NCBI GenBank assembly: GCA_015231885.1
Contig: JADGAT010000031.1
Coordinates: 1 to 52,614 of the forward strand
Length of the DNA: 52,614 bases
Source: SAR324 cluster bacterium
GTDB lineage: Bacteria; SAR324; NAC60-12
Direction: 5' to 3'
The notes under the pieces are model-generated. The model did not search any database and had not been told where the DNA came from. It saw nothing but the letters and a program-made list of their open reading frames with translations. The position numbers and the translations under genes were made by a program. Below, one piece after another: positions 8,343-17,842 of the stretch (position 1 is its first letter; the number at the start of each line of letters is the position of its first letter).

Positions 8343-8753
8343 ATGCGTCTTGTTAGTAAAAATTTTTTATATTTTTTCGTGTGTATTATCTTGATCGCCT
8401 GTTCTACTGAATCCGATGAAGAAAAAGCAGAAGATGAGTTTCAGGCCAGCAGCAAAACATTGATCAATACAGGCTTAATCACTTCTGAAACATATAGTTC
8501 CGATAATCGAACCATTTGTGTAGGTATTCTCCAGAATGGGGACATCATTTCCACCGCGGCCACCTCACTGAAAGAAGATGATGTTCTTGCCTTCAGTGGA
8601 CAACAAGAATTTGTCCTTGTAGAGGAGGCTCCAACAGATGGCAGAGAAGACTGCATCTACGTAGAACGGGGTTACGGAGGAACAAATCCTGTACCTATTG
8701 AGATCTCAGCTACCATTTATCGAGTGAAAACTTTATCACCCGAAGCAAAATAA
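8343..8753 (+). CDS. Small putative lipoprotein (136 aa)
   Basis: The start is ATG 8343 with GGAAAGGAA about 6 bases upstream; the in-frame codons before it (from 8289) are not needed. A short charged N-terminus, hydrophobic 'FLYFFVCIILIA' core and Cys in 'LIAC' form a type II (lipoprotein) signal; the acidic residues after the Cys suggest release to the outer leaflet or retention, depending on the organism's sorting rules. The mature ~115 residues look beta-rich and I recognise no family. There is a Cys pair (Cys in 'NRTICVGI' and 'GREDCIYV') that might form a disulfide. It follows the aldo/keto reductase by 83 bases. Confidence 0.7.
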   Translation: MRLVSKNFLYFFVCIILIACSTESDEEKAEDEFQASSKTLINTGLITSETYSSDNRTICVGILQNGDIISTAATSLKEDDVLAFSGQQEFVLVEEAPTDGREDCIYVERGYGGTNPVPIEISATIYRVKTLSPEAK

Positions 8754-9274
8754 GCGTTATTTAATCAATCCCTTTTATATTCTAACCCCAACAGGAATCA
8801 ACGCTGAATTTATTTGCATTTTCTTGCATTTTTGTGTATCTATACGAGCTTGAAGTTTAAATTATTTTGCCTTCACTTTCCAAAAGTAGATCTGCTTTCT
8901 AGTCAACGCTTGAGATACTGATCTCGGATATACAAAATGCGATACACTCAATGCAGTCGAACAGTAGATTTAGGCGCTATTCAGAAATTATCAAAGCAGT
9001 GGTAACCCCCTCTCAATAGTAACGTCTCGAATACTCTCTGTTATTTATGATAGCAAAACAGGGAGCCATTTCTTGCGACATGTTCCCCCTGCCCAAAATA
9101 CCAAATCCATTAAATTTGGGTGTCCACTGTTTAGTCGATTAATTTGGGGTTTTATTGATAATATAAGTTCAACTCAGTATGCCAGATAACATCTTATGGG
9201 ATTGAGATATTCTATCTGTGTGGACGACTACGCTACCTCGATTAGTCACATCAGTAAGTTATGGAGAAAATATC
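8754..9274. other. Long non-coding leader upstream of gltB
   Basis: No gene is seen in these ~520 bases. The only structure noted is a short stem, CCAAAT/ATTTGG at 9101-9119. gltB is nitrogen-regulated in many bacteria, so promoter and operator sites are likely here, but I could not pick a convincing -35/-10 pair or a sigma-54 (GG...GC) element. The frame of gltB is open back to 9218, not coding in my view. Confidence 0.45.
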
Positions 9275-12200
9275 ATGAAAACAAATTATCCAAATAAACA
9301 AGGATTATATGATCCACAATTTGAACATGATAGCTGTGGAGTAGGATTTGTTGTCAATATTAAAAATCAACCCTCCCATGATATTGTAAAACAGGGTTTA
9401 GAATTATTATGCAATCTAACCCATCGTGGTGCTCTTGGTGCAGACCCAAATACAGGAGACGGTGCTGGCATTTTATTACAGATACCCCATCAATTCTTTA
9501 CAGACGAATGTCATAAAATAGGTTTCACCCTCCCTGAGCCTGGAGAATACGGTGTTGGTATGATCTTCCTTCCTCAAGATAAAGAACAACAAAGCCGTTG
9601 TGGTGAAATCATTGAAGTACTCATCGTCGAAGAAGGGTTCACTCTACTTGGGTGGCGTGATGTTCCCATTGATTCTAATTATGTAGGAGCACAGGCTGCA
9701 GAAGTACAACCCGTCATCCGCCTGTTGTTTGTAGGCAAAAAAGATGCAGAGATGACTCAAGAGGTTTTTGAGAGACAATTGTATGTCATCCGCAGGGAAA
9801 TTTTCAACTCCATTCATTTTGAAAGTTTCACAATCCCCAGCATGTCTTCCCGTACCATCGTTTACAAAGGCATGTTAACTGCCAGTCAGCTCGGGCAATT
9901 TTATACAGATTTAGCCAATCCGAAATTCGTAAGCGCAATGGCCTTATCACACACCCGCTTTCCGACTAATACTTTTCCACGGTGGGACCTGGCACAGCCT
10001 TTCCGCTACTTGGCACACAACGGTGAAATCAATACGCTGCGTGGGAATGTCAACTGGATGACGGCTCGCCAAACAACACTTTCGTCGCCATTATACGATA
10101 ATATCCAAAAATTAATGCCGTTGATTGTACCACGAGGCAGTGATTCCGCGTGCTTTGACAATGCTTTAGAGTTTCTAGTGCGCTCAGGTTATTCTCTCGC
10201 ACATGCAATGATGATGATGGTGCCAGAAGCCTGGGAAAACAACCCTGACATGGATCCTGAAAAACAAGCATTCTATGAGTACCATGAACATTTTATGGAG
10301 CCTTGGGATGGCCCTGCTGCATTAGCGTTTACTGATGGAGTACAAATCGGGGCAACATTGGATCGAAACGGTCTACGCCCTGCTCGATATATTGTTACTA
10401 AAGATGATTTTGTCATCATGGCTTCTGAAGTAGGTGCCATCAAAATTGAACCTGAACGAATTGCCTGCAAAGGGCGTCTTCAACCTGGAAAAATGTTTTT
10501 GATTGACACCAGAGAAGGCCGCATTATTGACGATTCGGAACTAAAGGCTCAAATTTGTAAAACGAATCCTTATCTAGAGTGGCTCGAACAAAAAATGGTG
10601 AAATTAAAGACCTTACCTGCTCCAGGAGAGGTTCAGCAAACGAATTTTGAAACGCTGATAGAGCGGCAAAAAGTATTCGGGTACACCACTGAAGATTTAT
10701 ATATACTGCTCCAGCCTTTGATTCTCGATGCCACCGAGCCGACAGGAGCCATGGGAAATGATGCACCGCTTGCGGTACTTTCAGACCGCCCTCAACTCCT
10801 GTACAACTACTTCAAACAAATTTTTGCACAGGTGAGCAATCCTGCCATCGACTCAATCCGTGAAGAATTGGTGATGTCGTTGACCAGCCACCTGGGACCG
10901 GAGTTGAATATATTAGAACAGACAGCAGAACATGCGCATCTGCTGGAAGTAGAGCACCCAGTGATCACTAATGAGCAACTGGAACAGATCAAAGCACTGG
11001 ACCAAGATGGTTTTCGAAGTGTGACTTTGTCCATGCTTTTTAAAGCCGATGACGGCCCTGAAGGACTGGCTCGTGCCCTCAAATCTTTGTGTCAACAAGC
11101 AGAAGAATCCGTTAAAGACCATTATGGACTGTTGCTGCTAAGTGACCGCGGGGTCAATCAGGAAATGGTTCCGATTCCTGCGCTGTTAGCAGTTGGCGCC
11201 GTTCATCATCATTTAATTCGTAAGCGAATGCGCACCTCCACAGGAATTGTTGTAGAAACAGGCGAAGCACGAGAAATTGCTCATTTTTGCTTGCTGATTG
11301 GGTATGGTGCAGGAGTCATCAATCCCTACCTAGCCTTCGAAACCTTTGATCAAATGGTTCGTGAGGGAGCCTTTCCTGAAGGCTTTACTTATCAAAAGGC
11401 CATCGAAAACTACCTCAAAGGAGTCAAAAAAGGACTGTTCAAGGTTTTTGCCAAAATGGGAATCTCAACCATTCAAAGTTACCGTGGAGCCCAAATCTTT
11501 GAGGCCATTGGGTTGGATGAAAACCTGGTTCGCGAGCATTTTGCAGGAACGCCATCCCGCATCAAAGGTATTGGGATGGATGTGATTGCGCAAGAATCAC
11601 TGATGCGCCACTATGAAGCCTATCACAATGCACCGGAGACTCAGCAGACTTTAGATATTGGAGGGCAGTATGCCTGGCGTCGACGCGGCGAATATCATCA
11701 AATCAACCCACTCACTATACAAACTCTGCAAGAGGCGGCTCGAAATAACCGCTTTGAGTCTTACCAGCAGTTTGCCAAACTGGTCAATGAACAAAACAAA
11801 AAGAAAGCGACTTTAAGGGGTCTGTTGGATTTTAAGAAAAGTACACCAATTCCTCTCGACGACGTGGAACCAGCAGAAAAGATTGTGACACGGTTTGCGA
11901 CAGGAGCCATGTCATTTGGATCGATTAGCAAAGAAGCCCATGAGACCCTGGCCATTGCTATGAATCGAATTGGCGGAAAAAGCAATAGCGGCGAAGGGGG
12001 AGAAGATCCAGAACGATTTAATCGACGCCCCAATGGGGACTGGCCTATTAGTTCTGTTAAACAGGTAGCCTCTGGACGGTTTGGAGTAACAATTGAGTAC
12101 CTCGTGAACTGTAATGAAATCCAAATCAAAGTGGCGCAGGGAGCAAAACCTGGCGAAGGAGGCCAGCTGCCAGGAAAAAAAGTCAGTGACGACATTGCAA

Positions 12201-13768
12201 AAGTGCGGAATTCCACACCAGGAGTGACACTTATTTCTCCTCCTCCACATCACGATATTTATTCCATCGAGGATTTGGCACAACTGATTTTTGATCTGAA
12301 AAACGCAAACTCAAAGGCCCGAGTTACGGTGAAGCTTGTAGCAGAAGCAGGAGTTGGCACCATTGCCTCGGGTGTCGCAAAGGCCCATGCTGATATGATC
12401 TTAATCAGTGGACATGATGGAGGAACAGGGGCTTCTCCATTGACCTCTATTAAGCATGCAGGCGTCCCTTGGGAACTGGGCATTTCAGAAACCCATCAAA
12501 CCTTGCTGTTGAACCGACTCCGAGGGCGGGTTCGCTTACAAACTGATGGGCAGATGAAGACAGGAAGAGATGTTGCCATTGCAGCTTTATTGGGAGCAGA
12601 AGAATTTGGTTTTTCAACAGCGCCCTTGATTGCAATAGGCTGTATCATGATGCGAAAATGCCATCTGAATACTTGTCCTGTGGGAATTGCAACCCAACGT
12701 CCGAACTTAAGACAAAAATTTACAGGGATGCCTGATCATGTGGTCAATTATTTCTTTTTTGTGGCCGAAGAACTCCGTCAGATCATGGCACAACTGGGCT
12801 TTCGAACACTTGATGACATGATTGGACGCAGCGATATGCTGGTACAGCGAACTAGTGACAATCATTGGAAAGCAAAGTATGTAGACTTATCACAAATTCT
12901 ACATCAAATTCCAATATCTGATAATGACTCACGGTATTGTACACAAAAACAGAATCATGGGCTGGACAATCAACTGGACTATAAACTCATCGAACTCTCA
13001 CGCGATGCCATTGAAAATAAAAAGCCTGTGACGATCACAATGGATGTACAAAATACGGATCGCACCATTGGGACAATTCTGAGTGCAGAAATTGCAAAAA
13101 AATACGGTTTGAAAGGCTTACCGGAGAATACCATTCATTGTAAATTCAACGGTTCTGCCGGGCAAAGCTTCGGGGCCTTTGTTGCATGCGGAGTCACATT
13201 AGAGCTCGAAGGAGATGCCAACGATTACACAGGCAAAGGCCTGAGTGGAGGCCGTCTGATTGTTTACCATTCCAAGCAAGCTACGTATAAAGCCGATAAA
13301 AACATTCTCATTGGCAATACGGTTCTTTATGGAGCCACAGGAGGCGAAGCTTTCTTCAGCGGTGTTGCGGGAGAGCGGTTTGCTGTCAGAAATAGTGGTG
13401 CCATGACCATCGTGGAAGGTGTTGGAGATCATGGTTGTGAATACATGACTGGTGGACGGGCAATTATCCTAGGCAAAACGGGGCGCAATTTTGGAGCAGG
13501 TATGAGCGGTGGCATTGCGTATGTTCTGGATGAAGACGGAGACTTCAAGGTTCGCTGCAACATGAGCATGGTGGATTTAGAAGAATTCGAGGATTTCAAA
13601 GAACAGCAATGGGTTCAGGAACAAATTGAAAAACATGTCCAGTATACCGGCAGTGTCAAAGCCCAAGCCTTGCTGGATAACTGGGAAAATTCCATAAAAC
13701 AATTTGTCAAAGTCATGCCAACTGAATACCGCTTGGTATTGGAGAAAATGAAGTCGAAAGCAGCATAA
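9275..13768 (+). CDS. gltB: Glutamate synthase, large (alpha) subunit
   Basis: GltB takes ammonia from glutamine and adds it to 2-oxoglutarate, forming two glutamates. The 1497-aa chain begins at ATG 9275 (GGAG site upstream); Cys21 in 'HDSCGVGF' is the class II amidotransferase nucleophile, normally exposed by removal of the short leader. The central and FMN-binding synthase domains follow ('[11 protein letters not shown]', '[12 protein letters not shown]', '[13 protein letters not shown]'), then the 3Fe-4S motif Cys-x5-Cys-x4-Cys in '[15 protein letters not shown]', and the C-terminal Gly-rich GXGXG helix domain. All key features are intact and length is normal. gltD follows after 97 bases on the same strand, so the two subunits are expected to be co-transcribed. 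Confidence 0.98.
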   Translation: MKTNYPNKQGLYDPQFEHDSCGVGFVVNIKNQPSHDIVKQGLELLCNLTHRGALGADPNTGDGAGILLQIPHQFFTDECHKIGFTLPEPGEYGVGMIFLPQDKEQQSRCGEIIEVLIVEEGFTLLGWRDVPIDSNYVGAQAAEVQPVIRLLFVGKKDAEMTQEVFERQLYVIRREIFNSIHFESFTIPSMSSRTIVYKGMLTASQLGQFYTDLANPKFVSAMALSHTRFPTNTFPRWDLAQPFRYLAHNGEINTLRGNVNWMTARQTTLSSPLYDNIQKLMPLIVPRGSDSACFDNALEFLVRSGYSLAHAMMMMVPEAWENNPDMDPEKQAFYEYHEHFMEPWDGPAALAFTDGVQIGATLDRNGLRPARYIVTKDDFVIMASEVGAIKIEPERIACKGRLQPGKMFLIDTREGRIIDDSELKAQICKTNPYLEWLEQKMVKLKTLPAPGEVQQTNFETLIERQKVFGYTTEDLYILLQPLILDATEPTGAMGNDAPLAVLSDRPQLLYNYFKQIFAQVSNPAIDSIREELVMSLTSHLGPELNILEQTAEHAHLLEVEHPVITNEQLEQIKALDQDGFRSVTLSMLFKADDGPEGLARALKSLCQQAEESVKDHYGLLLLSDRGVNQEMVPIPALLAVGAVHHHLIRKRMRTSTGIVVETGEAREIAHFCLLIGYGAGVINPYLAFETFDQMVREGAFPEGFTYQKAIENYLKGVKKGLFKVFAKMGISTIQSYRGAQIFEAIGLDENLVREHFAGTPSRIKGIGMDVIAQESLMRHYEAYHNAPETQQTLDIGGQYAWRRRGEYHQINPLTIQTLQEAARNNRFESYQQFAKLVNEQNKKKATLRGLLDFKKSTPIPLDDVEPAEKIVTRFATGAMSFGSISKEAHETLAIAMNRIGGKSNSGEGGEDPERFNRRPNGDWPISSVKQVASGRFGVTIEYLVNCNEIQIKVAQGAKPGEGGQLPGKKVSDDIAKVRNSTPGVTLISPPPHHDIYSIEDLAQLIFDLKNANSKARVTVKLVAEAGVGTIASGVAKAHADMILISGHDGGTGASPLTSIKHAGVPWELGISETHQTLLLNRLRGRVRLQTDGQMKTGRDVAIAALLGAEEFGFSTAPLIAIGCIMMRKCHLNTCPVGIATQRPNLRQKFTGMPDHVVNYFFFVAEELRQIMAQLGFRTLDDMIGRSDMLVQRTSDNHWKAKYVDLSQILHQIPISDNDSRYCTQKQNHGLDNQLDYKLIELSRDAIENKKPVTITMDVQNTDRTIGTILSAEIAKKYGLKGLPENTIHCKFNGSAGQSFGAFVACGVTLELEGDANDYTGKGLSGGRLIVYHSKQATYKADKNILIGNTVLYGATGGEAFFSGVAGERFAVRNSGAMTIVEGVGDHGCEYMTGGRAIILGKTGRNFGAGMSGGIAYVLDEDGDFKVRCNMSMVDLEEFEDFKEQQWVQEQIEKHVQYTGSVKAQALLDNWENSIKQFVKVMPTEYRLVLEKMKSKAA

Positions 13769-13865
13769 AAAATCCATTTGGATGTAAAGTCCAACAAGAA
13801 AACGTCTCTAGTCAGAGACTCATTACACAGCAAATATTGGTTCAATTTAGCAGTCAGGAGTTTTC

Positions 13866-15383
13866 ATGGGGAAAGAAACTGGTTTTTTGGAATTTGAGAA
13901 AGTAAACCCATCTCGTCGTCCTGTTGCCGAGCGCATCTTGGATTATAAAGAATACGAAATCAATTATGCAGAATTTGATATTCGACAACAAGCTTCACGT
14001 TGTATGAATTGCGGTATTCCTTTTTGTCATACGGGTTGTCCATTGGGCAATATGATTCCTGACTGGAATGACCTGGTCTACCGTGGAAAATGGAAAGAAG
14101 CCCTGGACATTCTGCACAGCACCAATAATTTCCCTGAATTTACAGGGAGAGCCTGCCCGGCGCCTTGTGAAAACACGTGTGTGTTGAACGATTACTACAC
14201 GCTCGATCCACAAGAAAAAAGCATCAAAAAAAATGCCATTACCATCGAACAAGTTGAAAAGCACATTGCTGATCGGGGATGGCAGGAAGGATGGATCAAA
14301 CCCGTTCCTCCTAAAATGTTGACAGGCAAAAAAGTAGCAATTATTGGTTCAGGACCTGCTGGCCTTGCTGCAGCACAACAATTACGAAGAGTGGGGCATG
14401 ACATCACTGTCTTTGAAAAGGATGACCGAGCTGGTGGATTATTGAATTATGGTATCCCAGATTTTAAACTTGATAAATCACTTGTCAGAAGGCGAGTCGA
14501 ACAAATTACAGCAGAAGGTGTTGTCTTTAAAACAAATGTTGATGTTGGTAAAGATATCACAATAGATGAGCTTTTGAAAGAATACGATGCCATTCTCATT
14601 GCAACAGGAGCACAGCACGCACGAAAGTTAAAAGTAGAGGGTAATAACCTCAAAGGTGTGCACTATGCCATGGATTATTTGCCTCAACAAAATAAAATTG
14701 TTGCTGGAGATACCATTGATCCCTCTGTTCAGATCTCTGCCGCCAACAAAACGGCAACGATATTAGGCGGCGGTTTCACAGGTGCTGATTGCCTTGGAAC
14801 AATCACACGGCAAAAGGGAAAAAAGAAGGTCTATCAGCTTGAACTGGTTGACATGGTTCCTCGCCCTACTCCTGCACATGAAGAAACAGAAACCGATTGT
14901 CGCGCTGGAATTTTAACAGAAAAACTGATAGGAGACACAGAAGGAAATGTTAAAGAACTGCATGGCGTGCGTGTGAACTGGAAACAAAACAATGGTAACC
15001 TGGTCATGGAAAAGATTCCTGGTTCTGAATTCACTATTAAAACCGATGCAGTATTCCTGGCAATGGGTTTCCTAGGTCCTCAATTGGAAGGACTCGTTCA
15101 GGAACTCAATCTGAATTTAAGTATCCGAGGACAAGAACAACTGGTAACGCCTCAAGATATTCTGAAGATGCTTGAGGAAAAGGATACCATGTTCTCCATT
15201 CATACAGGCAAAAATTTCATGACCAATCGTGATGGAGTATTTGCTGCTGGAGATTCAAGGAGAGGAGCATCCTTACTGGTTTGGGCTATTTGGGAAGGCA
15301 GAGAGGCAGCACGGTGCATTGATAAATATCTGATGGGCTCGACAGAATTGCCGTCATCCCCTCAAGCTCATGACATTATATAA
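13866..15383 (+). CDS. gltD: Glutamate synthase, small (beta) subunit
   Basis: GltD supplies electrons from NADPH to GltB. The N-terminal domain has the Cys-rich FeS motifs 'CMNCGIPFCHTGCPLGN' and 'CPAPCENTC'; 'GSGPAGLAAA' is the FAD-binding and 'GGGFTGADCLG' the NADPH-binding glycine motif; 'FAAGDSRRGASLLVWAI' is the conserved C-terminal FAD element. Length (505 aa) is slightly above the usual ~480. A clear AGGAG lies 5 bases before ATG. In the gltB-gltD gap, GTCTCT/AGAGAC (13804-13819) forms a 6-bp stem with a 4-base loop, not followed by T residues; it might adjust the subunit ratio. Confidence 0.97.
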   Translation: MGKETGFLEFEKVNPSRRPVAERILDYKEYEINYAEFDIRQQASRCMNCGIPFCHTGCPLGNMIPDWNDLVYRGKWKEALDILHSTNNFPEFTGRACPAPCENTCVLNDYYTLDPQEKSIKKNAITIEQVEKHIADRGWQEGWIKPVPPKMLTGKKVAIIGSGPAGLAAAQQLRRVGHDITVFEKDDRAGGLLNYGIPDFKLDKSLVRRRVEQITAEGVVFKTNVDVGKDITIDELLKEYDAILIATGAQHARKLKVEGNNLKGVHYAMDYLPQQNKIVAGDTIDPSVQISAANKTATILGGGFTGADCLGTITRQKGKKKVYQLELVDMVPRPTPAHEETETDCRAGILTEKLIGDTEGNVKELHGVRVNWKQNNGNLVMEKIPGSEFTIKTDAVFLAMGFLGPQLEGLVQELNLNLSIRGQEQLVTPQDILKMLEEKDTMFSIHTGKNFMTNRDGVFAAGDSRRGASLLVWAIWEGREAARCIDKYLMGSTELPSSPQAHDII

Positions 15384-15466
15384 CAAGCCATGTTGATTGA
15401 ATTGAATACATGTACTCGCTAACAGGATATCAATCTTTACTATAGAACAGACAAAGGATATTTATT

Positions 15467-16102
15467 ATGCTAAAAAATGATACTTTTTTAAATAGCCCAT
15501 TGAAGCGATTTGAAAATGAAAACGAAAATCTTCTTCAGACAGGAGATCTGGGTGCTGTACTTGCTCGAGCCGGTGAAGGCAAAACAGAACTCCTTGTACA
15601 AATGGGACTGACTCGTCTGCTGGATGGAATCAATGTACTCCATGTTAGCTTACAGGACCCCATTCAAAAAGTTTTGGTGTGGTATGAAGAAGTATTCCGT
15701 GAGATGACCAATCATGACATGAAAGAAGTTCACAAACACTGGGAAGATATATTGCAGCATCGCTATATCATGACATTCAAAGCCATTGCTTTTCAAGTAG
15801 ATAAGTTCGAAGAACGGCTCATTGAATTGAAAGAGCAAAATATTTTTACTCCCAATCTGATTTTATTTGATGGGTTCCCTTTTGACGAAATGCACCGAGA
15901 CGTTTTAGCCGAATTGAAACAACTGGTGCAAAATCACGGAATGTATGCCTGGTTTTCGATTACCACCCACCGTCATGAGCAGCCCGGGCCTGATGGTCTT
16001 CCTCCTCAGCTGTCTCCGGTTTCGAACTTCTTTAAAGCAGCATTGCAAGTAGAATCTAAGGGGAAGAAAATTTATATAAAAGCATTAAAAGGAGGAAAGT
16101 GA
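15467..16102 (+). CDS. P-loop ATPase of RecA/KaiC-like type (211 aa)
   Basis: A soluble protein with a Walker A motif 'ARAGEGKTELL' (residues ~33-43) and a Walker B-like 'NLILFDGF' (~142-149). The order of strands and the short C-terminal part resemble RecA/DnaB-fold ATPases lacking DNA-binding extensions. No catalytic Glu is obvious after Walker B (the next acidic residues are in 'FDEMHRD'). Related proteins of unknown function occur in delta-proteobacteria. It starts at ATG with an AAAGGA site, 83 bases after gltD, so may be on the gltBD transcript, and converges on the exported protein at 16118. Function unknown. Confidence 0.65.
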   Translation: MLKNDTFLNSPLKRFENENENLLQTGDLGAVLARAGEGKTELLVQMGLTRLLDGINVLHVSLQDPIQKVLVWYEEVFREMTNHDMKEVHKHWEDILQHRYIMTFKAIAFQVDKFEERLIELKEQNIFTPNLILFDGFPFDEMHRDVLAELKQLVQNHGMYAWFSITTHRHEQPGPDGLPPQLSPVSNFFKAALQVESKGKKIYIKALKGGK

Positions 16103-16117
16103 TTCTTCACGGAGTTG

Positions 16118-17377
16118 CTAAAATTTGTAGGCCATTGCTACATTCCAACCTTGAGGGGAGATTCTAAACTGGTAGTCAAATGATGACATATACTTTTTAA
16201 CTCTTCCTTCTGCCTGAAGAGCATTCACTTCGTTACGGCTTTCAAAGAAACGATAACCCGCATAACCCGTAGCAGCTCCGGCACCAATTACTGCAATTTG
16301 GTGAAAATTTTTGCCTAAATCAATTTTTTTCGATAAAAGAACAACTGTTCCTATACCTGCACCAATACCAATAAACATCCATCGATTTTTTTCTGATATG
16401 GCTTGAGACATACGTAGTCTCCACTGCTGTTTTCCCCTGTCAACGGGTTCCCCCGTGATATCATCAATGACTTCTGGTTCTAAGTCTACAGGGAGAGGGC
16501 GCCGAGTTAAACGTTTTCTAGTATCCAGCTCACGACGAACATTTGTCACAAACATGACTTGCTTCTGACGGTTCAGGTACGTCCTAAAGAAATCTCCAAC
16601 TTCCGGGTTTGCATAACGATACAAAAGAAGTGCATCGGCTGACAGATCATTCAAGCGGCTGATCTCAGCAACAGCAATGTTTTTTTGCTCTAGCCCTAAC
16701 GTATCCCCTTCTAAATTAGTAGTGGATGATTGAGTGTATATGACAATGCGATCACCTATTTTCAGCCCATGCGCCCGGCCTAAGTCAATCACCACACTCT
16801 TGCTGTCTACTGAAAGGACATGACCCCGAATACGGGTATTTTGAGAGATTCGAGCAGCCAGAGCAAATAATTCATCCTGCATTGTATCATCAGTAAATTG
16901 CACTTCATCTGAAAGATCCATTGTATTGGTCAAGACATCCAACAGTCGGATAGATAACAAAAAACCTGGAACTTCTTCTGCATTTTCATTGAGAATGGAT
17001 TCTGCACGGAGTGTGCTGACCATCACTTTGTCAGCAGTAAACTGTTTCCCGATTTGAATACCACATGCAATATCATGGCAATCTGCCAAGTTGGGGTCAT
17101 CTTGAAGATGGGCGCTCAATTCTTGTGGGCCAACCACTGTAAAATGATTGGTATTCGATAGATTTCGCTGGATTGCTTTGACAAATTCCTCTGCAGACGT
17201 TTCAGTGATGGCCCCCACTGGTGCTAATTTCAGTAGCAAAACCTTGATACGGCCATCCTCACTGAATCCGCTCAAAAAATCATCATCAAACGTACTAAAC
17301 TGCGCCGAGGCGATTGCAAAAGAAAAAAAGAGGTATATACCAGCTAAGGTAAGAGTACGGAATATATTTTGGATCAT
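16118..17377 (-). CDS. Exported protein with FlgT-like C-terminal module (419 aa)
   Basis: A signal peptide is clear (hydrophobic 'TLAGIYLFFSFAIASA' then 'QFS'). Residues ~40-190 look like a TolB/CsgG-type envelope domain, including 'CHDIACGIQIGKQFTADKVMVSTL' with two Cys that could pair. Residues ~200-235 ('GHVLSVDSKSVVIDLGRAHGLKIGDRIVIY') resemble the small beta module seen in FlgT-like proteins. Two short hydrophobic glycine-rich segments near 335-350 and 363-378 could sit in a membrane. It is the last gene of the etf operon; its start lies 2 bases after the stop of the 145-aa gene. No function can be assigned. Confidence 0.65.
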   Translation of the reverse strand: MIQNIFRTLTLAGIYLFFSFAIASAQFSTFDDDFLSGFSEDGRIKVLLLKLAPVGAITETSAEEFVKAIQRNLSNTNHFTVVGPQELSAHLQDDPNLADCHDIACGIQIGKQFTADKVMVSTLRAESILNENAEEVPGFLLSIRLLDVLTNTMDLSDEVQFTDDTMQDELFALAARISQNTRIRGHVLSVDSKSVVIDLGRAHGLKIGDRIVIYTQSSTTNLEGDTLGLEQKNIAVAEISRLNDLSADALLLYRYANPEVGDFFRTYLNRQKQVMFVTNVRRELDTRKRLTRRPLPVDLEPEVIDDITGEPVDRGKQQWRLRMSQAISEKNRWMFIGIGAGIGTVVLLSKKIDLGKNFHQIAVIGAGAATGYAGYRFFESRNEVNALQAEGRVKKYMSSFDYQFRISPQGWNVAMAYKF

Positions 17378-17379
17378 TA

Positions 17380-17817
17380 TTAAAAGTCCATGCTTTTGAG
17401 ATCTTTGACAAAAATTTCAAATTGGCCAAAGTCTGTATCTGCATAAACTTTAGTAGTTCGATCAACGGCAAGTTGGACGGTTTTCCCTGTCTTCAATTTG
17501 ATTTCTGTTAATACCGCGTTCGGGTTGATGTCCTTTCCTGGAAACAATCGAACTTGCTGGATTTTAGCAAATGGAACAGTCACTTTGGCATTACCATATT
17601 TTCCCTGGAGGTAATTTTTACCTTCCCAACTCATTCGAGCCGTTTGTGTCGTTACCCCCTGATTATCTGTAAGAACCACAGGAAAATTCTTTTCGGGCAA
17701 AGGTAAATTGACTTCAGCAGAACTATTACCATCGCCTCCTCCCATGCCAAGCAAGAAAAACACCAAACTGAAAAGAATGACAAGCTGGACAATGGTATGC
17801 TTGTATTGTACTGTCAT
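17380..17817 (-). CDS. Small exported or membrane-anchored protein (145 aa)
   Basis: An N-terminal hydrophobic stretch ('TIVQLVILFSLVFFLLGMGGG') is a signal peptide or anchor. The remaining ~115 residues look like an all-beta domain with 'PFAKIQQVRLFPG' and 'IKLKTGKTVQLAVD', the kind of short beta repeats seen in proteins annotated as unknown periplasmic beta-barrels. I recognise no family. It lies between the membrane FeS oxidoreductase (25 bases upstream) and the 419-aa exported protein, likely in the same transcript. Confidence 0.6.
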   Translation of the reverse strand: MTVQYKHTIVQLVILFSLVFFLLGMGGGDGNSSAEVNLPLPEKNFPVVLTDNQGVTTQTARMSWEGKNYLQGKYGNAKVTVPFAKIQQVRLFPGKDINPNAVLTEIKLKTGKTVQLAVDRTTKVYADTDFGQFEIFVKDLKSMDF

Positions 17818-17842
17818 GGTTTCTCTTCTCCACTATTCCACA

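Noticed and set aside
9218..9274. 19-codon N-terminal extension of gltB
   Set aside because: GltB leaders are short and the GGAG-supported ATG at 9275 places the nucleophile Cys at position 21, as expected.
11761..12283. Long antisense frames within gltB
   Set aside because: Shadows of the FMN-domain codons; no ribosome binding site and no family features.
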